A DNA stretch of 64,000 nucleotides from Pleurocapsa sp. PCC 7319 (GCF_000332195.1 NZ_KB235922.1:3445322-3509321), one strand, 5' to 3'; positions 27,308 to 35,625 are shown, counted from the stretch's first letter. The notes: generated from the sequence alone by a model not told the origin. Numbers and translations: made by a program.

Positions 27308-27350
27308 CCAAACCCCAAGAGCAGTTAAACTCAAGAAGTTTGGCTTTTTT
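27308..27350 (+). terminator. Terminator-like hairpin (plus strand)
   Basis: CCAAAC (27308-27313) pairs with GTTTGG (27338-27343), followed by C and six T. The reverse strand has only a short T tract, so the orientation points to a plus-strand transcript from the repeat element, although it may also serve the convergent end of the SDR gene. Confidence 0.4.
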
Positions 27351-27377
27351 ATTTTTAAATTCTTAGTGGGTTTAACT

Positions 27378-28250
27378 CTAAGCAGATAGTTGCCCACCGG
27401 TCACGTCATAAAGCGCACCGGTAACAAAGCTACTGTCAGAGGAAGCCATAAATACATAGACAGGTGCCAGTTCTTCAGGTTGGGCGGCACGCTTCATAAT
27501 GCCATCAGTGTCGTAGTTATCAACTTTTTCAATCGGCATAGTTGCGGGAATGTTGGGAGTCCAAACGGGACCTGGGACAATAGAATTAACGCGAATACCA
27601 CGATCGCCTAAATTTAGAGCCAAAGACTTAGTAAAGGTATGAACTGCACCTTTAGAAGTAGCATAGTCTACTAACATTCCTTTCCCCATTTTGCCGACAA
27701 TGCTACCAGTGTTGATAATTACATCTCCCTCTGTCAAATAAGGTAAAGCTGCTTTAGCCATATAGAAATAGCCAAAAACATTTGTTTCCATTGTGCGGCG
27801 GAATTGTTCTAAAGAAATATCCTCAAACTTTTTTTGGGTCATCTGGTATGCAGCATTGTTAACCAGAATGCTTAATTTACCAAAGCGGTCAACTACTTGC
27901 TTGAGGGCATTTTCGCAGTCTTCATAATTACGAACATCACCTTTGATAACTAGACAGTCTTTATTACCAATTTCCTTGACCATCTTTTTCGTGTCTTCGG
28001 CATCGGTATCATTTGCATGATAGAAAATAGCGACTTCTGCGCCTTCCATAGCATAGGCGATCGCTATAGCACGACCAATACCGGAATCCCCACCAGTAAT
28101 GAAAGCAACTTTACCAGTCAATTTATCAGCAGGACTATAGTTAGATAAATCGCTATCAGGTTGGGGAACCATATCCCTTTGAGATGCGGGATAATCTAGT
28201 TTCTGTGGTGGAATATCTTCAGGTTTTGGACGGCGTTCTTCGCTACGCAT
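27378..28250 (-). CDS. SDR family oxidoreductase (YhdF/YghA-like)
   Basis: 290 aa from ATG 28250. Classical short-chain dehydrogenase: the NAD(P)-binding 'FITGGDSGIGRAIA', 'NNAAYQ', catalytic Ser in 'INTGSIVG' and the Tyr/Lys pair in 'DYATSKGA', then 'VNSIVPGPVWTP'. The ~45-residue Pro-rich N-terminal extension ('RPKPEDIPPQKLDYPASQ') is typical of the stress-associated YhdF/YghA-like subgroup. The substrate is unknown; some relatives act on small aldehydes or sugars. Confidence 0.9.
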   Translation of the reverse strand: MRSEERRPKPEDIPPQKLDYPASQRDMVPQPDSDLSNYSPADKLTGKVAFITGGDSGIGRAIAIAYAMEGAEVAIFYHANDTDAEDTKKMVKEIGNKDCLVIKGDVRNYEDCENALKQVVDRFGKLSILVNNAAYQMTQKKFEDISLEQFRRTMETNVFGYFYMAKAALPYLTEGDVIINTGSIVGKMGKGMLVDYATSKGAVHTFTKSLALNLGDRGIRVNSIVPGPVWTPNIPATMPIEKVDNYDTDGIMKRAAQPEELAPVYVFMASSDSSFVTGALYDVTGGQLSA

Positions 28251-28442
28251 ATTCAAAGTAGGGTATTTTTAAAAGTTTTATTATCAAAAATATTAAAAAA
28301 AAATAATCAGAAATCTATGAGCCAAAAGTAATATTTTGCAAAATTACAATTCAAAAGAACTTACTGCTTTTGATGGAGTATTTATGTTGACAAAAATGTC
28401 TTAATAAAAAGTAATATTGAATTCAAAAAATTAAGCAAATTT

Positions 28443-28859
28443 ATGTCTGAGCAACAACCAGAGGCTAATGTGTCTGAGCAAAAACCAGAAGCTGAAGTAA
28501 TCTCCGAAGCCAAAGAAAAACTATCCGAGGTAATTCCTACTCCTCCCGAAGCAACTCCAGTATCTAGCGCACAAGCCTTAAAAGAGCGCTTAGATTGGGG
28601 TGAGCCGGCGTTAACAATTATTGATACTCGATCCCGAGAAGCTTATTTAAAAGAGCGCATCAGAGGTGCAATGTTAGTGTCTGAAGTCGGTAATCTTGCT
28701 CAAAACCGTGAAATTTATATTTACGGTGATAGTAATGAAGAAACAGCAACAGCAGCAAATAATTTGCGTCAAGAGGGATTTGAAAATGTATCCCAACTTC
28801 AAGGGGGTTTAGCTGGATGGAAAGCCATTAATGGTCCTACCGAAGGAAGAGTAGCCTAA
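28443..28859 (+). CDS. Rhodanese-like domain protein lacking the active-site cysteine
   Basis: 138 aa. A ~45-residue acidic, Pro/Glu-rich N-terminus precedes one rhodanese domain (about 50-135): 'TIIDTRSREAYLKERIRGAM', the loop 'IYIYGDSNEET' and the final 'QLQGGLAGWKA'. The catalytic Cys normally opens that loop (Y-C-x-x-G-x-R/S); here a Gly (YGDSNEE) occupies the site, so sulfurtransferase activity is not expected. Probably a binding or regulatory domain. Divergent from the SDR gene. Confidence 0.82.
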   Translation: MSEQQPEANVSEQKPEAEVISEAKEKLSEVIPTPPEATPVSSAQALKERLDWGEPALTIIDTRSREAYLKERIRGAMLVSEVGNLAQNREIYIYGDSNEETATAANNLRQEGFENVSQLQGGLAGWKAINGPTEGRVA

Positions 28860-28945
28860 CTTTAATTATCTATTAAGATATTTTGTCGTAGGTGAATATT
28901 AAATTATTTGCTTACGACTTCAAGGAAATAACAAATACATAAATT

Positions 28946-29134
28946 ATGAATACAGATCCCCAAAAATTTGCCCAAACTGAACCTTTTGCTGAGGTGAATG
29001 ATGTCGATAAGTTAGGCAAACAAGCAGGTGTAGAAATGCCTGATGATGAAAAACTAGGATTAAAAGCCAAACTTGAAGCAAGAGATGACAGTCGTTTAGA
29101 TTTATCAGAACCTAACCAGAACTTATCTGAATAA
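28946..29134 (+). CDS. Small acidic conserved hypothetical protein
   Basis: 62 aa, strongly charged and probably unstructured, with 'DKLGKQAGVEMPDDEKLGLK' in the middle. There is no membrane segment and no recognised domain. AAGGAAA about 20 bases upstream is distant for a ribosome binding site. It follows the rhodanese gene by 86 bp in the same direction and ends just before the terminator at 29157-29191. Confidence 0.6.
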   Translation: MNTDPQKFAQTEPFAEVNDVDKLGKQAGVEMPDDEKLGLKAKLEARDDSRLDLSEPNQNLSE

Positions 29135-29156
29135 AATTATTGAATCACTTCCTCCT

Positions 29157-29191
29157 AAAAAAATTTGGGAGTTAGCAATTTTGCTAACTCC
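29157..29191 (-). terminator. Intrinsic terminator of psaK (minus strand)
   Basis: Perfect 10-bp stem GGAGTTAGCA (29168-29177) / TGCTAACTCC (29182-29191). On the minus strand it is followed by CAAATTTTTTT, placing it 25 bp after the psaK stop. It can also stop the convergent plus-strand gene. Confidence 0.75.
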
Positions 29192-29215
29192 TAATATAGT
29201 AATATTTATATCTGA

Positions 29216-29482
29216 TTAAAGTGCGCCAGCGTTAGCTAATCCCAGAATAACCCCTGCTCCAATGAGATGTCCTAGGCTAGTAGTACCTAGCAAAGCAGGA
29301 AGCCCCATGCCACCGAAAAACTCGGGGGAAGGTAAACCAGGTCCAGCACTCTGGTTCTTAATGGTGTATTTACCAAAAGCGATCGCCGCAATATTACAAA
29401 CAATCATCACAATTGCTACTTTGGGACTCCAAGATACAGTTGTAGGTACATATGCTGCTGCAAGCAAAGTTAGATAAGTCAA
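29216..29482 (-). CDS. psaK: Photosystem I reaction centre subunit PsaK
   Basis: 88 aa from TTG 29482. The frame is open up to 29569, but GGAG at 29492-29495 lies nine bases before this TTG, and the resulting length matches known PsaK (about 85-90 aa). Two membrane helices are visible, around 'VAIVMIVCNIAAIAFGKY' and 'LGHLIGAGVILGLANAG', joined by the conserved 'GPGLPSPEFFGGMGLPALL' loop. PsaK binds antenna chlorophyll at the edge of PSI and takes part in state transitions. Monocistronic, with its own terminator. Confidence 0.92.
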   Translation of the reverse strand: MTYLTLLAAAYVPTTVSWSPKVAIVMIVCNIAAIAFGKYTIKNQSAGPGLPSPEFFGGMGLPALLGTTSLGHLIGAGVILGLANAGAL

Positions 29483-29673
29483 GGTTAGTTTCTCCTGAAA
29501 ATTTGATATTTCCTGAATCGATAATAATTTTATTTCTTTACATAACAAGAGTATTAATCGATGTTGCAATATTTATTAATCTAGTAAAGTTTTATATACA
29601 AAAATATAGTATTCGAGCCAAGTTTTTTGGTCTTAGTTTAAGGTGTGGTTTATTATGAAGTTGAGATAAACGA

Positions 29674-30025
29674 GGGGCTGTGGCTCAGTAGGATAGAGCA
29701 AGCGCCTCCTGAAAGTTCGGGCACTATGGGGGAAACCTCATCAGTGAATGTGGTCAAATTCAAGGAAGCCTAAAGTTACTAATAGTAGCCATGGTAATCT
29801 TGAGCCAAGCTCTATAGTTCCTGGTAGAGAAGGTGCAGAGACTGGTTGTAGGTCTAAAATCAGGAAAGTCACCGAATCGTAAATCTTGTTTGCAACAAGA
29901 TAGCCTACAACATAACGGCCACCGCCTAAAGGTAGCTTACCCAAGGTGAAGGAATAGTCCAGAGAGTGGGGAAACTCACACCAATCTGAAGCGCTAGGTC
30001 GCCAGTTCAAATCTGGCCAGTCCCG
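29674..30025 (+). tRNA. tRNA-Arg(CCU) interrupted by a group I intron
   Basis: Exon 1 is 29674-29710 and exon 2 is 29989-30025 (74 nt spliced). The acceptor stem is GGGGCTG / CAGTCCC with discriminator G at 30025 and no encoded CCA. The D arm is GCTC/GAGC, the anticodon stem AGCGC/GCGCT, the spliced loop CUCCUAA (U33, anticodon CCU, A37), and the T arm GCCAG-TTCAAAT-CTGGC. The split falls directly after the anticodon. All stems pair only if the intron is removed exactly at 29711-29988. Confidence 0.93.
29711..29988 (+). other. Group I self-splicing intron in the tRNA-Arg anticodon loop
   Basis: 278-nt intron without an ORF. P1 forms as CCUGA (exon CCU plus intron GA) with UCGGG, giving the obligatory U-G wobble at the 5' splice site; the intron ends in the omega G (29988). 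Conserved core blocks are visible in order: P (AATTCAAGGAAGCC), Q (GGTAATCTTGAGCCAAGC), R (GGTGCAGAGACTGG) and S (GGAATAGTCC). There are GAAA tetraloop hairpins at P2 (GGGG-GAAA-CCTC) and P9 (GTGGG-GAAA-CTCAC). The pattern matches subgroup IC3, like the cyanobacterial tRNA-Leu(UAA) intron. Confidence 0.92.
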
Positions 30026-30170
30026 TTATCTCACTTATTATGTCAGCTGTATGTATTAGCTCAAATCAATTCAGTCTTTAAAATTTTATTGCGTAGATGT
30101 AACTTGTGGTGCAAGAAAAATATACACTCACATACATATGGAATAAATTTTTGCTCAAGATCTATACTTT

Positions 30171-30764
30171 ATGGCTTATTACTGGTTTAAAGCATTTCAC
30201 TTAATTGGTGTTGTAGTTTGGTTTGCAGGGTTATTTTACCTGGTGCGATTGTTCGTTTATCACGCGGAAGCTGAGCAAGAGCCAGAACCAGCCCGCAGCA
30301 TTTTGAAAAAGCAGTACGAATTGATGGAAAAGCGTCTCTATGGCATTATTACTACCCCAGGAATGCTTGTTACCGTAGCCATGGCGATCGGTTTAATTTC
30401 TACCGAACCAGCAATTTTAAAGTCAACTTGGTTACATATTAAGTTGACTTTTGTCGTTTTGCTTCTTGGCTATCATCATTTTTGCAAGCGCATCATGAAG
30501 AAATTGGCTGCAGGGGAATGTAACTGGACAGGACAACAGTTTAGAGCCTTAAATGAAGCACCTACAATATTACTGGTGTTGATTGTTTTGTTGGCGGTAT
30601 TTAAAAACAATTTACCTTTAGATTTGACTACTTGGTTAATAGTAGCCTTGGTAGTATCAATGGTTGCCAGTATTCAGCTCTATGCTAAGAAACGTCGTAA
30701 AGACAAAGAAAAATTAGCTCAAATGGATCAAAATCCTGGGTTTGCTAGCTCTGTTGGAGAATAA
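30171..30764 (+). CDS. hemJ: Protoporphyrinogen IX oxidase, HemJ type
   Basis: 197 aa membrane protein with four or five helices. It oxidises protoporphyrinogen IX to protoporphyrin IX, the branch-point step before heme and chlorophyll. Family features: the conserved N-terminal 'WFKAFHLIGVVVWFAGL' with His10, then 'EKRLYGIITTPGM', 'WLHIKL' and 'LNEAPTILLVLIVLLAV'. The C-terminal Lys/Arg/Glu tail is cytoplasmic. Monocistronic, 145 bp after the tRNA. Confidence 0.93.
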   Translation: MAYYWFKAFHLIGVVVWFAGLFYLVRLFVYHAEAEQEPEPARSILKKQYELMEKRLYGIITTPGMLVTVAMAIGLISTEPAILKSTWLHIKLTFVVLLLGYHHFCKRIMKKLAAGECNWTGQQFRALNEAPTILLVLIVLLAVFKNNLPLDLTTWLIVALVVSMVASIQLYAKKRRKDKEKLAQMDQNPGFASSVGE

Positions 30765-30868
30765 TTGCTGAAAAGGATAAAGGATAAATGATAATCAACT
30801 AGTTCTTTGTTGCTCATTGATAACTGCTCACTTATCTTTGACAGCGTGTTCTTCATCCTTATTGGTAA

Positions 30869-32026
30869 ATGTATTTAAAAAAACTACACTTGCGCTCATT
30901 TCGGAACTATGTTGATCACCAGGTAGAGTTTACTGCAAGAAAAACGATCATAGTGGGCAACAATGCACAAGGTAAGTCAAATTTGTTAGAAGCTGTAGAA
31001 CTACTAGCTAGTCTTAAAAGTCATCGTACTACTCGCGATCGCGAATTAGTTTTAGAAACTGCTAGCGCTGGTCAAATTGAAGCAGTTCTAGAACGTGCCT
31101 ATGGAACCAGCGAACTAAGTATTATTTTCCGTAAACAGGGAAGACGGACTGTTGCCATAAATAGAGAGCCACTACGCCGTCAATTGGATTTTTTGGGGAT
31201 ACTTAATGCGGTACAGTTTTCCAGCCTTGATTTAGATTTAGTTAGAGGTGCGCCAGATTCCAGACGCAGTTGGATTGATAGCTTGTTAATCCAACTAGAG
31301 CCTATATACTCTAGTATTTTGCAGCAGTATAACCAAGTGCTACGTCAGCGTAATGCTTTGCTCAAAAAAATCCGTGTTATTCAACAACAGACACCAGATG
31401 AACCGGATCGTTTCGTTCGTAATTATCAATCTCAACTAAAGTTATGGAATGAACAACTAGCCGCAGCTGGTTCCAGGGTTACTCGCAGACGCGCAAGAGT
31501 CATTAATAGACTTGCCCCGATCGCACAATATTGGCATAAGTGCATTAGTGGTGCAACTGAACAGTTAGAGATTAATTATCTGCCTAACGTAGAATGGACA
31601 GAAGATGATCCAGTAAAAGTACAGCAAGCCTTTCTGACTAAAATTGAACAACGTCAGGTTGCAGAACAATATCAGGGCAAGACAGTTGTGGGAACGCATC
31701 GTGATGAAATAGAATTTACCATTAATCGAACTCCCGCTCGGCATTATGGCTCTCAGGGACAACAACGCACCCTAGTATTAGCCTTAAAATTAGCAGAATT
31801 GAAGTTGATTGAAGAAGTAGTCGGTGAACCTCCTTTATTACTATTAGACGATGTATTGGCAGAACTAGATCCTAATCGTCAACAGCAACTCTTAGAAGTA
31901 ATTGGCGATCGCTTTCAAACCATGATTACTACTACCCACATTGATTCCTTCAATCATGAGTGGATTAAAGACTCCCAGATCTTAGCTGTTGAAGCAGGAA
32001 AAATCAGTGAGGTTTTACTGAATTAA
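30869..32026 (+). CDS. recF: DNA replication and repair protein RecF
   Basis: 385 aa SMC-like ABC ATPase that helps load RecA at gaps. Walker A is 'GNNAQGKSNLLEAV' (about residues 32-45), the ABC signature region is 'YGSQGQQRTLVLALKLAEL', Walker B is 'PLLLLDDVLAELD', and the switch histidine follows in 'TTTHID'. Full length. It is not in the dnaA-dnaN-recF cluster, as is usual in cyanobacteria. Confidence 0.95.
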   Translation: MYLKKLHLRSFRNYVDHQVEFTARKTIIVGNNAQGKSNLLEAVELLASLKSHRTTRDRELVLETASAGQIEAVLERAYGTSELSIIFRKQGRRTVAINREPLRRQLDFLGILNAVQFSSLDLDLVRGAPDSRRSWIDSLLIQLEPIYSSILQQYNQVLRQRNALLKKIRVIQQQTPDEPDRFVRNYQSQLKLWNEQLAAAGSRVTRRRARVINRLAPIAQYWHKCISGATEQLEINYLPNVEWTEDDPVKVQQAFLTKIEQRQVAEQYQGKTVVGTHRDEIEFTINRTPARHYGSQGQQRTLVLALKLAELKLIEEVVGEPPLLLLDDVLAELDPNRQQQLLEVIGDRFQTMITTTHIDSFNHEWIKDSQILAVEAGKISEVLLN

Positions 32027-32085
32027 ATACTTGCATTCGTGAATTCGGAGTTTTGATCATCCAAAATTCAGACATCTAGAAACTC

Positions 32086-32123
32086 ATAGCTAAAAGCTAA
32101 AAGCTGATAGCTGATAGCTAAAA
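32086..32123. repeat. Heptamer tandem repeat (ATAGCTN/AAAGCTN)5
   Basis: Consecutive 7-mers ATAGCTA, AAAGCTA, AAAGCTG, ATAGCTG, ATAGCTA lie between recF and the GT4 gene. Similar AGCT-centred arrays occur at 27094-27121, 27243-27277, 33603-33637 and 56359-56379. Confidence 0.65.
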
Positions 32124-32158
32124 GATTAATATGAACAAAGCTAATTCACGCCAAGCGT

Positions 32159-33427
32159 ATGAAAATAGCCATTATTAGTTCTAGTTTTTTTCCCGTGATT
32201 GATGGTGTAACAGTTGCTATCCATTATCGATTGCAAAGGCTTAGTGAATTAGGGCATCAGGTAATTTTATTTTGTCCAGACTATAGTGTACTCAAAAATA
32301 TTTATCCCAATTGGCAAGAATATACCGGAACAATTCTGCCAGGAATCACGGTAGTCAATTTGCCCAGTACAGAATCAATTGGTTTAGATTTTGAACGAGA
32401 TGTTACTAGCAAGTCATATCAAATTGTTGAGCAAAAGCTAAACGAGTTTCAGCCCGAGATTATTCATGTTGATGAAGCAGAAAGACTCACAACTAGATTT
32501 TTGCATCTGCCTGGAGTCAAGTTTGCGAAGAAAAGCGAAATTCCCTGTGTTGCTTTTTATCATACTAACTATTTGGATTATTTTGATGATTATTTCAACC
32601 TGCCTTTTGGCTTCAATATTTTACTGAAAACTATTTTGGGCTGGGTTTTTAGCTGGATTTATAATCAATATGATTTAACCTTAGTAGCTAGCAGAATTAC
32701 ACAAGCAAACCTGAGACAATTAGGGATTAAAAATTTATACTTAGCAGATATTTTGGGAGTTGATCTTACTCAATACACAGCTGCTTTCAAGAACAATAAT
32801 TATTTAGTTGAACGGTACGATTTACCCGATCTTCAATCTAAGATTAAGCTGCTCTTTTTAGGAAGACTAACCCCAGATAAAGGTTGGAATTTTGGTCTTG
32901 CTGCTCTCAGTAAACTACCTACAGAAATTAGACAGAAAATCGCGATTATTATTGCTGGAGATGGCGACATGAGCGATCGCATTCAGCAAACATTAGCTAA
33001 AGTAACTTCTCATGTCTATCTTTTAGGTAGAATTCCTCCTGAGTTTGTTCCTGCTTTGTTAATCAACGGGGATATCTTGATTACCAATTCCCAAAAAGAA
33101 ACCAAAGGATTAACTGTAATGGAGGCAGCAGCAGCAAGTCTACCAGCGATCGCCCCTCGAGCTGGAGGAGTTATAGATACGATTCAAGATGGGACCACAG
33201 GCTTTTTATATGAGCCGCAAAACGAATCTGATTTTTTAGCTAAGTTGAATTTATTGATTAGTAATCAAAGTTTACGAGAATCAATGGGTATTCAAGCTCA
33301 ACAAGCGATACAAAAATATAGTTGGGCACAAGTAGTTGATAATTTAGTTGAGATCTGGACAGAACAAATTAATCAGAAAAAAATTTCATCACCAAGAATT
33401 AATCGCATTAGATTAACTAGCAAATAA
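32159..33427 (+). CDS. Glycosyltransferase family 4 protein
   Basis: 422 aa GT-B fold retaining glycosyltransferase. The N-terminal acceptor domain begins 'MKIAIISSSFFPVIDGV' and contains 'FYHTNYLDYF'. The donor domain has 'LFLGRLTPDKGW', 'IIAGDGDM' and the nucleotide-sugar motif 'TKGLTVMEAAAASLPAIAPR' (E-x7-E type). It resembles SqdX- and mannosyltransferase-like enzymes, but donor and acceptor cannot be assigned. It precedes the FG-GAP and toroid-like genes, so a link to cell-surface glycans is possible. Confidence 0.85.
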   Translation: MKIAIISSSFFPVIDGVTVAIHYRLQRLSELGHQVILFCPDYSVLKNIYPNWQEYTGTILPGITVVNLPSTESIGLDFERDVTSKSYQIVEQKLNEFQPEIIHVDEAERLTTRFLHLPGVKFAKKSEIPCVAFYHTNYLDYFDDYFNLPFGFNILLKTILGWVFSWIYNQYDLTLVASRITQANLRQLGIKNLYLADILGVDLTQYTAAFKNNNYLVERYDLPDLQSKIKLLFLGRLTPDKGWNFGLAALSKLPTEIRQKIAIIIAGDGDMSDRIQQTLAKVTSHVYLLGRIPPEFVPALLINGDILITNSQKETKGLTVMEAAAASLPAIAPRAGGVIDTIQDGTTGFLYEPQNESDFLAKLNLLISNQSLRESMGIQAQQAIQKYSWAQVVDNLVEIWTEQINQKKISSPRINRIRLTSK

Positions 33428-33602
33428 CCAAAAACCGAGTAATTACGGTATCTCATTTAAATCCAAGCAGCTATAAATGGATGTGATAGCCATTAATATT
33501 TATAACCTAAATTCGGGATAAGCTGAATGACTTATGGTGTAGTTGATTAAAAACCATGATTTTCCTTAAATCATAAAAAGTTAGGCGAGAATATAAGTCC
33601 AA

Positions 33603-33637
33603 AAAGCTTAGAGCTGATAGCTTAAAGCTTAGAGCTG
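33603..33637. repeat. Heptamer tandem repeat (AAAGCTT/AGAGCTG)5
   Basis: AAAGCTT, AGAGCTG, ATAGCTT, AAAGCTT, AGAGCTG in direct succession. It lies just upstream of the FG-GAP gene and ends 14 bp before its first possible start. Confidence 0.65.
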
Positions 33638-33702
33638 ATCTCACCCTTAAATTGCCTTATCCCGAACTGAGATTATTGTTCATAGCTACAGAGGAAAAGG
33701 TT

Positions 33703-35625
33703 TTGTTTAATAATGTTACTGAAGGCAGTGGAATCACTTATACGGGAAGTTCTTATGGTGCAGCTTGGGGAGACTTTAATAATGACGGTTATCCCGATCT
33801 CTGGGTAAGTAATCATGGTTTTTTACCTAATCTTTATCAGAATCAAGGCGATGGCAGTTTTATCGATATCACCTTAAATGTATTTGACCAGCAGCTACTC
33901 AAGGGAGATTTTCATGGTGCAGCTTGGGTTGATTTTGATAATGATGGTGACTTGGATTTACTTCAATTAGTAGGTGGAGATTCGGGTAATAGCAGTCTTA
34001 GCGATCCGAATATTGCCAATAAGTTTTGGATTAATCAAAACGGAACTTTTGTAGAAAGGGCTATCGATCTGGGTTTAGGTTACATTGGTTCTCGTGGCAG
34101 AAGCCCCCTGTGGTTCGATTACGACAATGATGGTTTATTGGACTTGTTACAAGGTGCTGGAGAACGACCCGATGGGGAAGTTCCGGCAACAATCTTTCGT
34201 CAGGATGATCAATTTGAAGACCTTCGTCCCAGTTTAGGTTTTGATCTGGCACCAACTCGGTTTGGTGTTTTGTCAGATTTAGTTGATGACAATACGCCAG
34301 AATTAATTCTCATTGACCCCTCTGAGGGAATATCAATTTATGACTCTACAGAAATCAACGATATTACTGACTCAATATTAGAAAAAAACTATAAAGCTCA
34401 AGATTTTATTTCGGAAGATTTTAACGGGGATTTGTTACCAGATTTATATTTAACCAGAAGAGGTTTAGGCAATTCTGCTTTTTTCCAGCCTCAAAATAAT
34501 TCTCTAAATCTCAATTTTCTGGCTCAAGCAGACCAGAAAGGCATTACCTTTCAAACTGAGGGGGAGGTTTCTATTGACTTGTTTACATTTGGCTATAGTT
34601 TTGAGGAGATTGATCCAGAAGAGATATTTATTGGTGCACGTGGTTTGAATCCAGAGGATCTGAATACTGCTTTAGAAGCTGAAAATAGCACTATTACTAG
34701 ATTACAGTTGAATCTCGATCCAGAAGATTCGCGAGTGGAGGGAGTTGCCCCTTTTACCCCCGGAGAAGATGAAGGTCTCTATATTGGTTACGATCCAGTT
34801 TTGGCTGAATGGGAAATATCTTTATCAACTCCCGATCAAGATTTAGTTGCCGCTATTGTTGAATCTTCAAGTGAAATTACAGAAACTAAAGCGATCTCTT
34901 TTAATAATGATCTTGAACCTTTTCCCGATCAATTATTGATTAATAACGGTTCGGAGTTAATCGATCAGACTAACGGCTCAGGAATTAATAGTGTCAGAAC
35001 TGCAGGAGTCAGTACGGTGGCAGGAGATTTTGATAATGATATGGATGTAGATATTTATGTTGTTACTGCAAATGCTGCGGGCAATGAACCAAACGTCCTC
35101 TACGAAAACCAAGGCAATGGAACGTTTATCGCTGTGGCAGATTTAGGAGCAGCTCAGGAAAGCATCTTAGGTATTGGAGAATCTGTTGCTACAACCGATT
35201 ACAATAATGACGGATTTCTCGATTTATTTGTTACCAATGGTGGTTTTCCTCCTATACTCAGCGAAAGCGCACCTTATCAACTATTGGAAAATGAGGGCAA
35301 TGATAATCATTGGTTAACAATTGATCTAGAAGGAGTCGTCTCCAACCGAGATGGTATTGGTGCTCAAGTATATGTTACTGCTGGCGGCATTACGCAACTA
35401 CGACAACAATCCGGGGGGATGCATAATCGAGTGCAAAATGATTCTCGCTTACACTTTGGACTAGGAGAAAATACTTTAGTCGAAGAAATTAAGATTGAAT
35501 GGTCTAGTGGTATAGTTCAAACCATGGAAAATATAACTGTCGATCAAATTCTCAATATTACCGAATGTGCTGAATCAACTAACTTTCTAGAAACCAGCTG
35601 GGAAACGATAGGATGTGTTATCTAA
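33703..35625 (+). CDS. FG-GAP/VCBS repeat protein with ASPIC/UnbV domain
   Basis: 640 aa from TTG 33703, favoured because GAGGA at 33691-33695 lies seven bases upstream; the frame opens at TTG 33652. It contains at least six Ca-binding FG-GAP-type loops of the D-x-[DN]-x-D-G kind ('DFNNDGYPDLW', 'DFDNDGDLDLL', 'DYDNDGLLDLL', 'DFNGDLLPDLY', 'DFDNDMDVDIY', 'DYNNDGFLDLF'), so a beta-propeller is expected. The C-terminal ~90 residues match ASPIC/UnbV ('RDGIGAQVYVTAGG', 'SGGMHNRVQND', 'HFGLGENTLVEEIKIEW'). No signal peptide is seen. The stop overlaps the next gene by 11 bases. Confidence 0.85.
   Translation: MFNNVTEGSGITYTGSSYGAAWGDFNNDGYPDLWVSNHGFLPNLYQNQGDGSFIDITLNVFDQQLLKGDFHGAAWVDFDNDGDLDLLQLVGGDSGNSSLSDPNIANKFWINQNGTFVERAIDLGLGYIGSRGRSPLWFDYDNDGLLDLLQGAGERPDGEVPATIFRQDDQFEDLRPSLGFDLAPTRFGVLSDLVDDNTPELILIDPSEGISIYDSTEINDITDSILEKNYKAQDFISEDFNGDLLPDLYLTRRGLGNSAFFQPQNNSLNLNFLAQADQKGITFQTEGEVSIDLFTFGYSFEEIDPEEIFIGARGLNPEDLNTALEAENSTITRLQLNLDPEDSRVEGVAPFTPGEDEGLYIGYDPVLAEWEISLSTPDQDLVAAIVESSSEITETKAISFNNDLEPFPDQLLINNGSELIDQTNGSGINSVRTAGVSTVAGDFDNDMDVDIYVVTANAAGNEPNVLYENQGNGTFIAVADLGAAQESILGIGESVATTDYNNDGFLDLFVTNGGFPPILSESAPYQLLENEGNDNHWLTIDLEGVVSNRDGIGAQVYVTAGGITQLRQQSGGMHNRVQNDSRLHFGLGENTLVEEIKIEWSSGIVQTMENITVDQILNITECAESTNFLETSWETIGCVI

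Larger units (their letters stand above)
26741..27377. other. Intergenic region with structured repeat element
   Basis: AT-rich and without genes. It holds the heptamer-armed inverted-repeat element at 27078-27277 and a plus-strand terminator-like hairpin at 27308-27350. Confidence 0.6.

Noticed and set aside
29741-30010. 89-codon minus-strand frame across the tRNA-Arg intron, considered as a homing endonuclease
   Set aside because: It runs through the conserved ribozyme core and exon 2 on the wrong strand and has no LAGLIDADG, GIY-YIG or HNH motif.
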